This document shows positions 26,155 to 35,326 of a stretch of DNA of 64,000 nt, piece by piece (within the stretch, counting starts at the first letter, position 1; each line of letters begins with the position of its first letter). Both the position numbers and the translations under genes were made by a program. The notes beneath the pieces are model-generated. The model saw only the letters and a list, made by a program, of their open reading frames with translations. It was not told the origin of the DNA and did not search any database. The stretch lies in contig NZ_NFMB01000009.1 in NCBI RefSeq assembly GCF_002161215.1, forward strand, positions 154,166 through 218,165. Reading direction: 5' to 3'. Origin of the DNA: Flavonifractor sp. An10 (GTDB lineage Bacteria > Bacillota > Clostridia > Oscillospirales > Oscillospiraceae).

Positions 26155-27357
26155 TTACTGCGGGACATAGAGGTGGGCGGTGTGGCTGGAGATGAGCATG
26201 GCGCTGCCGTCGTCCCGCAGCAGCACGCTCTGGGCGCCCTGGGTGCCGTCCAGGGTGCTGTAGCTCTCCAGGGACTGGTTGTACACATCCAGCCGGTCGG
26301 CGGTGAGCACCCCCACATACCGCCCGGCGGCGGAGAGGGAGAGGATCTGTTCATTGACGTCCAGCGCGGCCTGGGCGGCGCCGTCGGCGCCCACCAGAAC
26401 CAGCTCCGCCGTGCTGCCCGCCCGGTACTTGCCCAGCAGCAGGGCGGCGGTGCCCTCCCCGTCCAGGGAGAAGGCCTTCAGGTACCGCCCGCCGTAGTCA
26501 TAGGCGCCGGACAGGGCGCCGTCGGGGGAGACGATGACCAGGCCGGTGTCCCCCAGCGCCCAGATGCCGCTGTCGTTCCAGCGCAGGGCCAGGATCGCGT
26601 CGCCCCCCACGGGACAGCTCCAGTCCGGCTCGGTGTCCTCCTCCGTGCGCGCCAGGGCGTAGCACTCCACCCGGCTCTCAAAGCTGCCGTCGGTGAGGCC
26701 CATGGTGAGCACCGCAACGGAGCGGTTGTCCGGAGACACCACTGCGTCCATGACAAAGCGGTCGGAGCGGCTGATCTGGATCAGGGGCGTGGCGTAGTCG
26801 CTGTCATAGATGGTCACCGCCCCCTTGAAGCCGCTCTGCTGGCTGACCACAGCCAGCCACCCGTTCCGGTTGAGGGAGGCGGACAGAATGGACTGCCCCG
26901 TCTCCTGGGTGAGGGAAAAGACCTCCTCACGGCTGGCGTAGATCAGCAGCTCCTCGCCGCCCACGTCGTAGATCAGGGCGGTTTCCCCCGCCGTGTCCAC
27001 GGCGGGATTTTCCATGGAGATGGTCTCATTCACATAGAGCTGGCCGCTGCCTGAATAGAGCTGCAGGCTGTTGGGAGAGCAGACCAGCAGATCTCCGCCC
27101 ACCGAGGCGAAGATGCTGTCGGAGTCCCCGTCAAAGGGGAAGGACTCCGCCTGCCCGCTGTCACTGCGGGCCAGGGAGCGGTAGGAGAACCACCGCTTGA
27201 CAAAGTCGAAATTCAGCTTGTCGTAATTGGCCACCAGGGCCACCGCCCCCAGCACCAGGGCCAGGGTCACCAGAAAGGCCAGGAAGCGGACAAAGGGATT
27301 GGGCCGCTTTCTGCCCTTCGGGGAGGAAGTGGGACGGCCCCCATTGATTTCTTCCAT
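26155..27357 (-). CDS. DUF5711 family protein (membrane-anchored beta-propeller-like)
   Basis: This 400-residue protein has a positively charged N-terminus, one membrane helix (FVRFLAFLVTLALVLGAVALVA) and an extracellular region built of repeated WD/PQQ-like strands (for example GGDLLVCSPNSLQLY, LSLSAAGRYVGVLTADRLDVY). It fits DUF5711, widespread in Clostridia and often beside cvpA. No catalytic motif is evident. Sequence repeats suggest a beta-propeller, but the number of blades cannot be judged by eye. Confidence 0.75.
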   Translation of the reverse strand: MEEINGGRPTSSPKGRKRPNPFVRFLAFLVTLALVLGAVALVANYDKLNFDFVKRWFSYRSLARSDSGQAESFPFDGDSDSIFASVGGDLLVCSPNSLQLYSGSGQLYVNETISMENPAVDTAGETALIYDVGGEELLIYASREEVFSLTQETGQSILSASLNRNGWLAVVSQQSGFKGAVTIYDSDYATPLIQISRSDRFVMDAVVSPDNRSVAVLTMGLTDGSFESRVECYALARTEEDTEPDWSCPVGGDAILALRWNDSGIWALGDTGLVIVSPDGALSGAYDYGGRYLKAFSLDGEGTAALLLGKYRAGSTAELVLVGADGAAQAALDVNEQILSLSAAGRYVGVLTADRLDVYNQSLESYSTLDGTQGAQSVLLRDDGSAMLISSHTAHLYVPQ

Positions 27358-27414
27358 TCTATGCTCCTTCGCGGATTTTATGCGGTTGGAATCCGCCCCG
27401 CAAGGAAAGCGGGG

Positions 27415-28164
27415 CTACAACACATCCTCATTGTACCACAATCTGGTCATGTACAGGCCACCCGCAGGTACGGTGGGCCCGGCATCCGTCCGGTTTTTGC
27501 CCTCCAGAATGGCGGGCACGGCGTCGGGGGAGAACTTGCCGTCGGCGGCGTAGACGCAGGTGCCCACCATGGCCCGCACCATGTTGTACAGGAAGCCGTC
27601 GGCGCACACCTTACATTCAATCAGATCCCCGCTGCGGGAGATGTCGAAATAGTGGACGGTGCGCACGGTGGTGCGGGTCTCGGTGCCCACACTGCGCACG
27701 GCGGCGAAGTCGTGGGTGCCCACGAAGTGTGAGGCGGCCCGCTGCATGATGGTCTCGTCCAGCCGCTTGGGATAGAACCAGGCACGATTGACATAAAACG
27801 CATTCCGGATGCGGGAATTGTAGATCCGGTAGGTGTACTCCTTTTTCAGGCAGGAGCCGATGGCGTTGAATTCATCCGGCACCTCGGTGGCCTTGACCAC
27901 CACGATGTCGTCGGGCAGGCGGGTGTTCACCGCCAGGGGGATCCGGTCGCAGGGGATGCGGGAGGAGGTGCGGAAATTGGCCACGTAGACCTCCGCATGG
28001 ACGCCGGCGTCGGTGCGGCCCGCGCCGGTGCACTTCACCGGATGGCCCACCACCGAGGCCAGGGACTTCTCCAGAGTCTCGGCCACGGTCTCCGCGTTTT
28101 TCTGCACCTGCCAGCCGTGATAGGCCGTGCCCACGTACATCAAGCGTAACGCAATATTTCTCAT
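27415..28164 (-). CDS. truA: tRNA pseudouridine(38-40) synthase
   Basis: This is a 249-residue TruA that isomerises uridines 38-40 in the tRNA anticodon arm. The catalytic aspartate is D52 in GAGRTDAGVHA; YVGTAYHGWQVQ at the N-terminus and LYNMVRAMVGTCV near the C-terminus are family blocks. It follows ecfT on the same strand, an order common in Firmicutes (ecfA1-ecfA2-ecfT-truA). Confidence 0.95.
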   Translation of the reverse strand: MRNIALRLMYVGTAYHGWQVQKNAETVAETLEKSLASVVGHPVKCTGAGRTDAGVHAEVYVANFRTSSRIPCDRIPLAVNTRLPDDIVVVKATEVPDEFNAIGSCLKKEYTYRIYNSRIRNAFYVNRAWFYPKRLDETIMQRAASHFVGTHDFAAVRSVGTETRTTVRTVHYFDISRSGDLIECKVCADGFLYNMVRAMVGTCVYAADGKFSPDAVPAILEGKNRTDAGPTVPAGGLYMTRLWYNEDVL

Positions 28165-28198
28165 AAGGCTTTAAGCTCACATTATAATTTTCTTAAAT

Positions 28199-29011
28199 TT
28201 ACAGCCCGAAGTGGCCCAGCACGCCGATGCCCACGCACATGGCCAGGGCAAACAGCAGGGCGGCCACATCCATGCCCTTCAGCTTCAGCTGGCGCAGGCG
28301 GGTGCGGCCCTCGCCGCCGTGGTAGCAGCGGCACTCCATGGCCACCGCCAGCTCGTCGGCCCGGCGGAAGGCGGAGATGAACAGGGGCACCAGCAGAGGC
28401 ACCAGGGCCTTGGCCTTCTGCATCAGGTTGCCGGTGTCGAAGTCGGCACCCCGGGCCTTCTGAGCGGACATGATCTTGTCCGTCTCCTCAATCAGGGTGG
28501 GAATGAACCGCAGGGCGATGGACATCATCATGGACAGCTCATGGACGGGCACCTTGATGGCCTTCAGGGGGTTCATCAGCCGCTCCAGGCCGTCGGTGAG
28601 CTGGATGGGGGAGGTGGTGTAGGTCAGCAGGAAGGTGCAGGTGATGAGCATGGCGATGCGCAGCACCATGAAGATGGCGGCCCAGATGCCCTCCGCGTAG
28701 ATGTTGAACACCCAGAAGGAGACCAGGGGCTCCCCCTCGCCGGCGGTGTAGAACAGGTTGAGCACGCCGGTGATGATCACGATGATCAGAATGGGCTTCA
28801 TGCCCCGCAGGATGCTCTTGAGGCCCACCTTGGACACGGCGATGAGCACCCCCAGCAGAACCAGCAGGATGGCATAGGAGACCACCTGCCTGGCCAGGAA
28901 CAGGGCCACGATATAGGCCACGGTGAAAATGAGCTTGGTGCGGGGATCCAGCCGGTGGATCACGGTGTGGCCGGGGAAGTACTGGCCCAGGGTAATGTCC
29001 TTCAGTGCCAT
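28199..29011 (-). CDS. ecfT: ECF transporter T component
   Basis: This is a 270-residue integral membrane coupling protein of energy-coupling-factor vitamin transporters. The two coupling motifs that dock to the ATPases are AQKARGADF and a degenerate AMECRCY. The N-terminal HRLDPRTKLIFT is family-typical. It directly abuts ecfA2 with no gap. Substrate-binding S components are not in this window, so this is a shared group-II module. Confidence 0.95.
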   Translation of the reverse strand: MALKDITLGQYFPGHTVIHRLDPRTKLIFTVAYIVALFLARQVVSYAILLVLLGVLIAVSKVGLKSILRGMKPILIIVIITGVLNLFYTAGEGEPLVSFWVFNIYAEGIWAAIFMVLRIAMLITCTFLLTYTTSPIQLTDGLERLMNPLKAIKVPVHELSMMMSIALRFIPTLIEETDKIMSAQKARGADFDTGNLMQKAKALVPLLVPLFISAFRRADELAVAMECRCYHGGEGRTRLRQLKLKGMDVAALLFALAMCVGIGVLGHFGL

Positions 29012-29890
29012 TTACACCGCCCCCTTTTCTGTCTGCCCACGGCCCAGCCTGGCCAGGATGGCGTCCCTGGCCTGCTCGGTGGTGTATACCGAGGCGTCGA
29101 TGTCCACGCCCATGGCCCGCAGCCGGTGGAACACCCGCGTCATGGCGGGCACGCCCAGGCCCATGGCCTCCAGCTCGTCCCCGTGGGCAAACACCTCCCG
29201 GGGCGCGCCGGAGAAGGGAATGCGGCCGTCGTTGACCACCACGATGCGGTCTACCGTCCGGGCCATCTCCTCCATGGAGTGGGAGACGATGATGATGGTG
29301 GCGTTCTTGGCCTGGTGGTAGTCCCGGATGTTGCCCAGAATCTCCTCCACGCCCACGGGATCCAGCCCGGCGGTGGGCTCGTCCAGAATGAGCACCGACG
29401 GCTCCATGGCGATGACGCCGGCGATGGCCACCCGGCGCTTCTGGCCGCCGGAGAGCTCAAAGGGGGACTTGTCCAGCAGTTCCTCCCTCAGGCCCACGAA
29501 CTGGGCAGCCTCCCGCACCCGGCGGTCGATCTCCTTCTCGTCCAGGCCCATGTTTTTGGGGCCGAAGGCGATGTCCTTGTAGATGGTCTCCTCAAAGAGC
29601 TGGTACTCCGGGTACTGAAACACCAGGCCCACGTGGAAGCGGGTCTCACGGGTGCGCTCCTTGCTCTCCCAGATGTCCTGCCCCTCGTAGAGCACCCGGC
29701 CGGAGGTGGGTTTGAGCAGGCCGTTCAGGTGCTGGATCAGGGTGGATTTGCCCGAGCCGGTGTGGCCGATGATGCCCAGGTATTCCCCCCGGTAGGCGGT
29801 GAAGTCCACGTCCACCAGAGCGCCGTGCTCAAACGGGGTGCCGGCGGAGTAGATATGGCTCAGGTGTTCCGTCTGAATGATGGGTTCCAA
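29012..29890 (-). CDS. ecfA2: ECF transporter ATP-binding protein 2
   Basis: This is a 292-residue ABC ATPase with Walker A GHTGSGKST, signature LSGGQKRRVAIAG, Walker B VLILDEPTAGLDP and switch histidine in IIVSHSMEE. N-terminal TEHLSHIYSAGTPFEHGAL and a longer C-terminus assign it to EcfA2. It starts with TTG, preceded by AAAGGAATG. Works as a heterodimer with EcfA1. Confidence 0.95.
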   Translation of the reverse strand: MEPIIQTEHLSHIYSAGTPFEHGALVDVDFTAYRGEYLGIIGHTGSGKSTLIQHLNGLLKPTSGRVLYEGQDIWESKERTRETRFHVGLVFQYPEYQLFEETIYKDIAFGPKNMGLDEKEIDRRVREAAQFVGLREELLDKSPFELSGGQKRRVAIAGVIAMEPSVLILDEPTAGLDPVGVEEILGNIRDYHQAKNATIIIVSHSMEEMARTVDRIVVVNDGRIPFSGAPREVFAHGDELEAMGLGVPAMTRVFHRLRAMGVDIDASVYTTEQARDAILARLGRGQTEKGAV

Positions 29891-29966
29891 CTGACTTCAT
29901 TCCTTTATCAATAGTGGTGCATCCCCGTGAAACCGGGTGACGCCCGGTAAGCGGAGCGCGATTTTC

Positions 29967-30818
29967 TCACGCCCGCGTCAATACGTCATACAGAGCCTGG
30001 GCGCACTCCTCGTCGCTGAGGGCGTCCAGGGGCACGTCCACCCCGGCCTGGCGCAGCTGCCACAGCAGCTCGGTGGTCTCAGGGACGGTGAGGCCCACAG
30101 ATTTCAGCGCATCCACCTGCTGGAAGACCTCCTTGGGGGCGCCGTCGGCCACCACCCGGCCCTTGGCCATGACCACCAGCCGGTCGGCCTGGGCGGCCTC
30201 GTCCATGTGGTGGGTGATGAGCACCACCGTGACGCCGGACGTGCGGTTGAGGGTTTTTATGGTTCTCATGACCTCCGCCCGGCCGGTGGGATCCAGCATG
30301 GCGGTGGGTTCGTCCAGCACGATGCACCGGGGCGCCATGGCCAGCACGCCGGCGATGGCCACCCGCTGCTTCTGCCCGCCGGAGAGCAGATGGGGGGCGT
30401 GCTCCCGGTACTCGTACATGCCCACGGTCTTGAGGGCGTCATCCACCCGGCGGCGGATCTCCTCCGGGGGCACCCCCAGGTTCTCCGGGGCGAAGGCCAC
30501 ATCCTCCTCCACCACGTTGGCCACGATCTGGTTGTCCGGGTTCTGAAATACCATGCCCACGGTGCGGCGGATATCCAGAAGCCGCTCCTCGTCCGCGGTG
30601 TCGATGCCGTCCACGTACACCTTGCCGCCGGAGGGCAGCAGGATGGCGTTCAGGTGCTTGGCCAGGGTGGACTTGCCGGAGCCGTTGTGGCCCAGCACGG
30701 CCACGAAGGAGCCGGCCTCAATGTCCAGGCTCACCCCGTCCAGCACCAGGGGGTTGACCTCCCCTGCCTCGGCATAGGTGAAGCGGAGGTTCTCGGTTTT
30801 GATGATGGTGTCGTTCAT
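29967..30818 (-). CDS. ecfA1: ECF transporter ATP-binding protein 1
   Basis: This is a 283-residue ABC ATPase, the partner of EcfA2, with Walker [10 protein letters not shown], signature [13 protein letters not shown], Walker [14 protein letters not shown] and switch region VLITHHMDE. It is separated from ecfA2 by 76 bases that contain only a small dyad. It lies 11 bases downstream of the methyltransferase gene, implying one transcript. Confidence 0.95.
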   Translation of the reverse strand: MNDTIIKTENLRFTYAEAGEVNPLVLDGVSLDIEAGSFVAVLGHNGSGKSTLAKHLNAILLPSGGKVYVDGIDTADEERLLDIRRTVGMVFQNPDNQIVANVVEEDVAFAPENLGVPPEEIRRRVDDALKTVGMYEYREHAPHLLSGGQKQRVAIAGVLAMAPRCIVLDEPTAMLDPTGRAEVMRTIKTLNRTSGVTVVLITHHMDEAAQADRLVVMAKGRVVADGAPKEVFQQVDALKSVGLTVPETTELLWQLRQAGVDVPLDALSDEECAQALYDVLTRA

Positions 30819-30829
30819 GCGTCTCCCTC

Positions 30830-31693
30830 TTATTCGGCAGTCCAGCGGCCCGTGGCCCCGCAGGGCAGAGCCAGACCGGTGGCGGTGACGGGCAGGCCCA
30901 GCTCCTGGCTCTCGGTGCGGCCGCCGTATTTCCGGCTCACCAGGGTCTCCAGCAGATAGGTCAGCACCGACGGGGCCAGGCCCGTGGTGTAGGAGTTGAT
31001 CAGGAAAAACAGGGGCTCGTCAGAGAGCACCCCGGTGACCAGTTCCACAAAGGGGAACAGGTTCTCCTCCAGCTTCCAGATCTCCCCGGAGGGGCCCCGT
31101 CCGTAGGAGGGGGGATCCATGATCACCGCGTCGTACTTCCGCCCCCGGCGGATCTCCCGCTCCACAAACTTGGCGCAGTCGTCCACAATCCAGCGGATAG
31201 GGGCGTCGGACAGGCCGGAGGAGGCCGCGTTCTCCCGGGCCCAGGCCACCATGCCCTTGGCCGCGTCCACGTGGCACACCGAGGCCCCCGCCGCCGCGCA
31301 GGCCACCGAGGCCGCGCCGGTGTAGGCGAACAGGTTGAGTACGCTGACGGGCCGCCCGGCGGCGCGGATGCGCTCCATGGCGAAGTCCCAGTTGGCCGCC
31401 TGCTCGGGGAACACGCCGGTGTGCTTGAAGTTCATGGGCTTGACGTTGAGCGTCAGCGGGCCGTAGCCCAGCGTCCACCGCTGGGGCAGTTCCTTCTTGA
31501 CCCACTGGCCCCCGCCGGTGGAGGAGCGCTGATACCGGGCGTCATACTTCCGCCAGCCGGGGTGCCTTCCCTCGGGCCGCCAGATGGCCTGAGGGTCGGG
31601 CCGCACCAGCAGGTAGTTTCCCCAGCGCTCCAGCCGCTCGCCATTGCCGCAGTCCAGCAGCTCATAGTCTCTCCAGTTATCGGAAATCCACAT
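30830..31693 (-). CDS. class I SAM-dependent methyltransferase (RlmI/RlmK-like)
   Basis: This is a 287-residue Rossmann-fold methyltransferase. The SAM site is [19 protein letters not shown] with an acidic residue in HVDAAKG; the catalytic-type loop is MDPPSYGRG. This pattern fits the family near 23S rRNA m5C/m7G methyltransferases RlmI/RlmK but lacks an N-terminal PUA domain. The rRNA target is inferred by similarity. It is the first gene of the ECF operon behind a strong sigma-A promoter. Confidence 0.82.
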   Translation of the reverse strand: MWISDNWRDYELLDCGNGERLERWGNYLLVRPDPQAIWRPEGRHPGWRKYDARYQRSSTGGGQWVKKELPQRWTLGYGPLTLNVKPMNFKHTGVFPEQAANWDFAMERIRAAGRPVSVLNLFAYTGAASVACAAAGASVCHVDAAKGMVAWARENAASSGLSDAPIRWIVDDCAKFVEREIRRGRKYDAVIMDPPSYGRGPSGEIWKLEENLFPFVELVTGVLSDEPLFFLINSYTTGLAPSVLTYLLETLVSRKYGGRTESQELGLPVTATGLALPCGATGRWTAE

Positions 31694-31733
31694 CTTGATC
31701 CCGTCCCATTGTCCAGTTTGTCATAATCATCCT

Positions 31734-31762
31734 ATTATATCACCTGTAGGGAAACCAGTCAA
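31734..31762 (-). promoter_or_regulatory. sigma-A promoter of the methyltransferase-ECF operon
   Basis: On the minus strand TTGACT, a 17-base spacer and TATAAT, about 40 bases before the methyltransferase start. This is one of the best vegetative promoters in the window. Confidence 0.85.
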
Positions 31763-31820
31763 TGCAAAGAAGCCGGGAGGGCCATGGCCTGGCTTTCTGC
31801 CCGGAAAATCGGGCGGAAGG

Positions 31821-31849
31821 TGGATTTTTCCCCCGCCGTATGCTATACT
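31821..31849 (+). promoter_or_regulatory. candidate promoter for the small membrane-protein genes
   Basis: TGGATT, a 17-base spacer and TATACT, 65 bases before the ATG at 31914. The -35 box is weak. Confidence 0.45.
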
Positions 31850-31913
31850 CTCCCTGACAGGAGGAGACGGCCGGGCGGGCGGCGGAGGCCGCGAAAAAGT
31901 TGGGGGATGCAGT

Positions 31914-32256
31914 ATGAAAAATGGCTTGCACAGGAGATGGCGGGCGGTACTCTGCATCGGCGTGCTGGTACTGGCCGCCGCTGTGGCGGCAGCTGTATTT
32001 CTGCCCACAAGGCCCATGGTAGAGCCCGCGGACAACCCCAGCGTCGGCTTTGTCAGCGCCGACTTCGGGCGGGACGGGGAGACCTACAGCGCGGACATTC
32101 CCGGGAGCGAGCTGCCTCAACCTCTCCAGCCGGCCAGGCTATGACTCCGCCCAGTTTGGGGACCCCCATTATCAAATTGTCGGGCACGAGAAGCTGTATC
32201 AGGAGGTCTATGCCCTGCTGTCCGACGTGATCTCCGCCCATGCGATAAAGAGATGA
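31914..32256 (+). pseudogene. small membrane-anchored protein, apparently frameshifted
   Basis: The first frame (31914-32144) encodes a signal anchor (RAVLCIGVLVLAAAVAAAVFLP) and an extracellular start ending after ADIPGSELP. A second frame continues from about 32115 to 32256 with NLSSRPGYDSAQFGDPHYQIVGHEKLYQEVYALLSD, which reads like the natural continuation. One base gained or lost around 32100-32125 would join them into about 114 residues. I do not recognise the family. Either a true pseudogene or a sequencing error. Confidence 0.5.
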
Positions 32257-32277
32257 GGAACGGAAGGGGGTATCCGG

Positions 32278-32583
32278 ATGAACAGGAGAAGAAAGCTGAC
32301 CATCGCGGTTCTTGTTCTGGCGGCTGTCCTGGTGTTTTTCATTTGGCTGCCCCTGGTTCATTCCGCCCGTGATTATCGGGCCATGTCCATGACCGCGCAG
32401 TTGGAGTACAAAATCAAGGTGGAGCACGGCGTATATTCCGACTCGCTATTTGAAAGCGTGGAGGTAATACGCCCGTGGTACAGCCGTGATCCGTCAGGCT
32501 GGATCTTTGTGGTCACCATGGCCCCGGACGGTGAGACGCTGTATTACAGGTATGACGACGGTGAATTTGTCCTTCTTTCTTGA
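32278..32583 (+). CDS. small membrane-anchored protein of unknown function
   Basis: This is a 101-residue protein with a basic N-terminus, one membrane helix (LTIAVLVLAAVLVFFIWLPLV) and a short extracellular domain with aromatic residues ending in YRYDDGEFVLLS. A GGAAGGGGG ribosome site precedes the ATG. It lies 22 bases after the frameshifted gene and has the same layout, suggesting a related pair. No family recognised. Confidence 0.6.
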   Translation: MNRRRKLTIAVLVLAAVLVFFIWLPLVHSARDYRAMSMTAQLEYKIKVEHGVYSDSLFESVEVIRPWYSRDPSGWIFVVTMAPDGETLYYRYDDGEFVLLS

Positions 32584-32600
32584 ACAGGACGCACTTTTTG

Positions 32601-32629
32601 TTGTACTGTGGCGTTAACTGTGATAAAAT
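32601..32629 (+). promoter_or_regulatory. sigma-A promoter of the coiled-coil protein gene
   Basis: TTGTAC, a 17-base spacer and TAAAAT, 33 bases before the ATG at 32662. Confidence 0.72.
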
Positions 32630-32661
32630 AGCCGTGAATCTGTAGAAACGAGGGATCCGAA

Positions 32662-33405
32662 ATGGCCGACACAGAACTCCAATTCCGCACAGCCACCTTT
32701 GGCGGCTTTCAGAAGCAGGACGTACTGCTGTATATTGAGACCATGACGCGGGAGCACCGGGAGAAGCTGGATGGGCTTCAGCGGAAGCTGGACGAGGCCG
32801 GAGAGGCGCAGTCTGCCCGGGAGGGGGAGCTGGCGGCCGCCCGGGAGCGGGAGGAGAAGCTGGGACAGGAACTCCAGGGCCTGCGGGAGGAGCTCTCCGC
32901 CGCCCGCAGGGAGGGCGAGGAGCGTCAGAAGGAGCTGGCCCGGCTGGAGACGGAGCTGGCGGAGCTGCGCCGGGAGAAAACCGCGGCGGAGGAGCTGCTG
33001 ACCGAGACGGAGGCGCGCCTGACGGAGACCAAGGAGAAGCTGGCCCGGGCGGGTCAGGCGGCGGAGGCCTACGAGAAGATCAAGGATCGCACCGCCGGCA
33101 TCGAGCTGGAGGCCCACTGCCGGGCCCAGGATGTCCAGGCAGAGGCGGAGGAGCGGGCAAAGCGGCTCCAGGCCGACGTGGAGCAGTGGCTGAGCCGGGT
33201 GCAGACCGGATACGGCAGGCTGCGGGAGGACGTCAACGCCGCCATCGGACGGGCCAGGGCCGAGATGGATCAGGCGGGCGGCCTGCTGGAGGAGATCTCC
33301 CACACCCTGGGCAGCCAGGCGGAGCAGCTGAGCCGACTGGCCGAGGGCTATTCGGCGGAGCTCAACCACCGGCCGCCGGATCCCCTGCCCCTGGACGATA
33401 ACTGA
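32662..33405 (+). CDS. DivIVA-like coiled-coil protein
   Basis: This 247-residue protein begins ELQFRTATFGGFQKQDVLLYIE, similar to the N-terminal membrane-binding segment of short DivIVA/GpsB-type proteins in Clostridia (FGGF-x-K-x-DV-x-x-YI). Residues about 30-170 form one long Glu/Arg/Lys-rich coiled coil; a second helical block follows. It probably polymerises at the membrane and may recruit division or envelope factors; this is inferred from architecture. It has its own promoter and is followed by a hairpin. Confidence 0.65.
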   Translation: MADTELQFRTATFGGFQKQDVLLYIETMTREHREKLDGLQRKLDEAGEAQSAREGELAAAREREEKLGQELQGLREELSAARREGEERQKELARLETELAELRREKTAAEELLTETEARLTETKEKLARAGQAAEAYEKIKDRTAGIELEAHCRAQDVQAEAEERAKRLQADVEQWLSRVQTGYGRLREDVNAAIGRARAEMDQAGGLLEEISHTLGSQAEQLSRLAEGYSAELNHRPPDPLPLDDN

Positions 33406-33416
33406 AATACAGAAAA

Positions 33417-33446
33417 ACCGGGCGGACGCGGCTGCGTCCGCCCGGT
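33417..33446. terminator. terminator between convergent genes
   Basis: A perfect 13-bp stem (ACCGGGCGGACGC and complement, loop GGCT). On the minus strand it is followed by TTTTTC, serving the XRE regulator; on the plus strand the tail CTGCTTGT is weaker. Confidence 0.8.
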
Positions 33447-33478
33447 CTGCTTGTGCTGCGGCCGGAACCCCGGCCGGG

Positions 33479-34321
33479 CTACCCCCAGAAGCGCCAGTTC
33501 CGCCACGTGCGGAAGTCAATCAGGCCCTCCACGGTGAGGGAGGCCGTGCCGGACTCCGGCTCGTCCTCCAGCCCGGAGGGGAACAGGTAAAAGGAGAAGT
33601 CGTTTCCTGTCCGCCCCAGGGGCTGTATGTCCGCCAGCTCACCGGCCCAGCTCTGCCCGCCCACAGCGGTGGTGAGGGACAGGCCGTCGGCGGCCTCCAC
33701 CCGGAAGCTGCTCAGGGAATCGTCGGCGCGCTCCTCATAGCAGCCGGACACCAGCCGCCCGCCCAGGCGGTTCAGGGCACCCTCCGCCTGGAAGGTGACC
33801 ACCCAGCGGCCGTTAAGCTGTTCCAGCCCGGACACTGTAATGGAGCATCCCTTGTCATTCTGATAGAGCACCGAGCCGATGCTGGAGGACGGATCACTCA
33901 GCTCCACCTCCACCGTCCGGGGATCCGTCAGGGTGTAGACGGTGGTGTGGTAGGCCCCGTCCTCCAGCTGGTAGCGGAAGCCGTCCCGCCGGGTGCCAAC
34001 CGCCCCGTTGGAGAAGGCCAGCAGATACACCAGATAGATCAGCACCGCCGCCCCCAGCACCGCCAGGGCCCCGGTGATCAGCCACCGCCGCCGGACGGCC
34101 CCTGTGACCGCCGCCGGGGGCGGCGTGCCGTAAATCACCTCGGTGACCTCCACCCCCAGGGCGGCGGCGATGGCCTGGAGGGTGTCCAGATCCGGCTGGG
34201 CGGCGCTGCGCTCCCAGTTGGACACCGCCTGCCGGGTGACGTGGAGCCGCTCCGCCAGCTCCTCCTGGGTGAGGCCCCGTTCCAGCCGGAGCTTTCTGAT
34301 GTGCTTTGCCACGGACGCCAT
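33479..34321 (-). CDS. XRE-family regulator with membrane helix and extracytoplasmic domain
   Basis: This 280-residue protein has an N-terminal helix-turn-helix (KLRLERGLTQEELAERLHVTRQAVSNWERSAAQPDLDTL), a linker, one membrane helix (RWLITGALAVLGAAVLIYLVYLLAF) and an extracytoplasmic beta-rich domain of about 170 residues. The ATG at 34321 has AGGAGG at proper distance, whereas that at 34327 does not. DNA-binding plus membrane anchor suggests direct sensing of an envelope signal. The target is unknown. Confidence 0.78.
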   Translation of the reverse strand: MASVAKHIRKLRLERGLTQEELAERLHVTRQAVSNWERSAAQPDLDTLQAIAAALGVEVTEVIYGTPPPAAVTGAVRRRWLITGALAVLGAAVLIYLVYLLAFSNGAVGTRRDGFRYQLEDGAYHTTVYTLTDPRTVEVELSDPSSSIGSVLYQNDKGCSITVSGLEQLNGRWVVTFQAEGALNRLGGRLVSGCYEERADDSLSSFRVEAADGLSLTTAVGGQSWAGELADIQPLGRTGNDFSFYLFPSGLEDEPESGTASLTVEGLIDFRTWRNWRFWG

Positions 34322-34343
34322 GTGCATCCCTCCTTGTGCCCAC

Positions 34344-34372
34344 AGTGTAGCAGGGAGGCCAGATTTTGTCAC
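34344..34372 (-). promoter_or_regulatory. sigma-A promoter of the XRE regulator
   Basis: On the minus strand GTGACA, a 17-base spacer and TACACT, 22 bases before the start codon. Confidence 0.6.
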
Positions 34373-34375
34373 GCA

Positions 34376-34410
34376 AAGAGCCCTTGCGCCGCGGCGCAAG
34401 GGCTCTTTTT
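34376..34410. terminator. terminator after the repeat-tailed XRE regulator
   Basis: A long perfect stem (AAGAGCCCTTGCGCC and complement) lies directly after the stop of the upstream minus-strand gene; the plus-strand side ends TTTTT and the minus-strand side TTTG. Confidence 0.65.
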
Positions 34411-34417
34411 CCAGCTG

Positions 34418-35218
34418 TTAACGGCCCGCCGCGCCCAGCAGCAGGCGGAGCACCCACCGGGGAGCCTCCGGCGCCTGGGCCTGGAGCCAGGACAGCAGCT
34501 CCGGCGGAGACAGCTCCAGCGCCTGGAGCTGATCCAGGGTGAAGGCCAGGCCGCGGGCCGACTCGGCGTCCTGGCCGATAGCCAGCAGGGAGCCGAAAGC
34601 CGCCGCGCCGCCGGCGTACTGCCCGACGGCGGCACCGCCCACGGCCACAAACCGGCTGACGGCGCAGCCGCCGAGGGCGGCACCCAGGCTGAACGCGCCG
34701 CCGCCCAGGGCGGCCAGCAGGCCGAAGGCCATTCCGCCCACGGCCAGCCCGCCGGCGGCCAGTCCGGCCAGGGTCAGCAGGCCGATGCCCAGCCCGCCGA
34801 TGGAGAGCAGTCCGGCGGAGAAGCCGCCGATGGCCACAAGGCCGGTGGCCACGTTGCCGATGGCGATGATCCCCCTGGCCCGGCGGAGGCCGTAGCCCAG
34901 GTGGATATGCACCAGGGGCAGGCCCAGGAGGGTGCATTTACTGCGGTACTCGTAGTGATAGGGGGTGTAATAGTTGTGGATCACCGTCCGCTCCGCCGGG
35001 GCGGCCTGGGGCGCCTCCGGCTCCACCCCCCGCACCAGGTAGTCCAAGGTGACGGAGAAATAGCCGGCCAGGGCGGACAGGTTGTTGAGATCCGGGGTGG
35101 AGGCCCCGGCCTCCCACTTCTGCACCGCCTGGCGGGAGACCCCCACGGCGTTGGCCAGCTCCTCCTGGGAGATACCCCGCCCCTTGCGGAGCTGGTAGAG
35201 CCGTTCACGAAATTCCAT
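34418..35218 (-). CDS. XRE-family regulator with a decapeptide-repeat hydrophobic tail
   Basis: This is a 266-residue protein. Residues 1-70 form an XRE helix-turn-helix (LRKGRGISQEELANAVGVSRQAVQKWEAGASTPDLNNL). After HLGYGLRRARG comes a Gly/Ala-rich region of consecutive ten-residue units of the form AIGNVATGLV, AIGGFSAGLL, SIGGLGIGLL, TLAGLAAGGL, AVGGMAFGLL. This may form a beta-helix or membrane-associated solenoid. The start at 35218 has AAGGAGG. Partner genes and ligand are unknown. Confidence 0.72.
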   Translation of the reverse strand: MEFRERLYQLRKGRGISQEELANAVGVSRQAVQKWEAGASTPDLNNLSALAGYFSVTLDYLVRGVEPEAPQAAPAERTVIHNYYTPYHYEYRSKCTLLGLPLVHIHLGYGLRRARGIIAIGNVATGLVAIGGFSAGLLSIGGLGIGLLTLAGLAAGGLAVGGMAFGLLAALGGGAFSLGAALGGCAVSRFVAVGGAAVGQYAGGAAAFGSLLAIGQDAESARGLAFTLDQLQALELSPPELLSWLQAQAPEAPRWVLRLLLGAAGR

Positions 35219-35326
35219 ATGGATGAACCTCCTTCGTTTCTGGCTCCATCCTAACAGAACGGCCCGTCCCCGCGCAACCAACCGGAGCATCCAATTTGAC
35301 AACCGGCGGTTGCATACCTTGGGGCT

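Noticed and set aside
32662..33405. Secreted or spore-coat protein because of repetitive charge
   Set aside because: No signal peptide; the pattern is a cytoplasmic coiled coil with a DivIVA-like N-terminus.
34376..34410. Short repeats that might be a CRISPR or attachment site
   Set aside because: Single palindrome with terminator features; no spacer array and no integrase or cas gene in the window.
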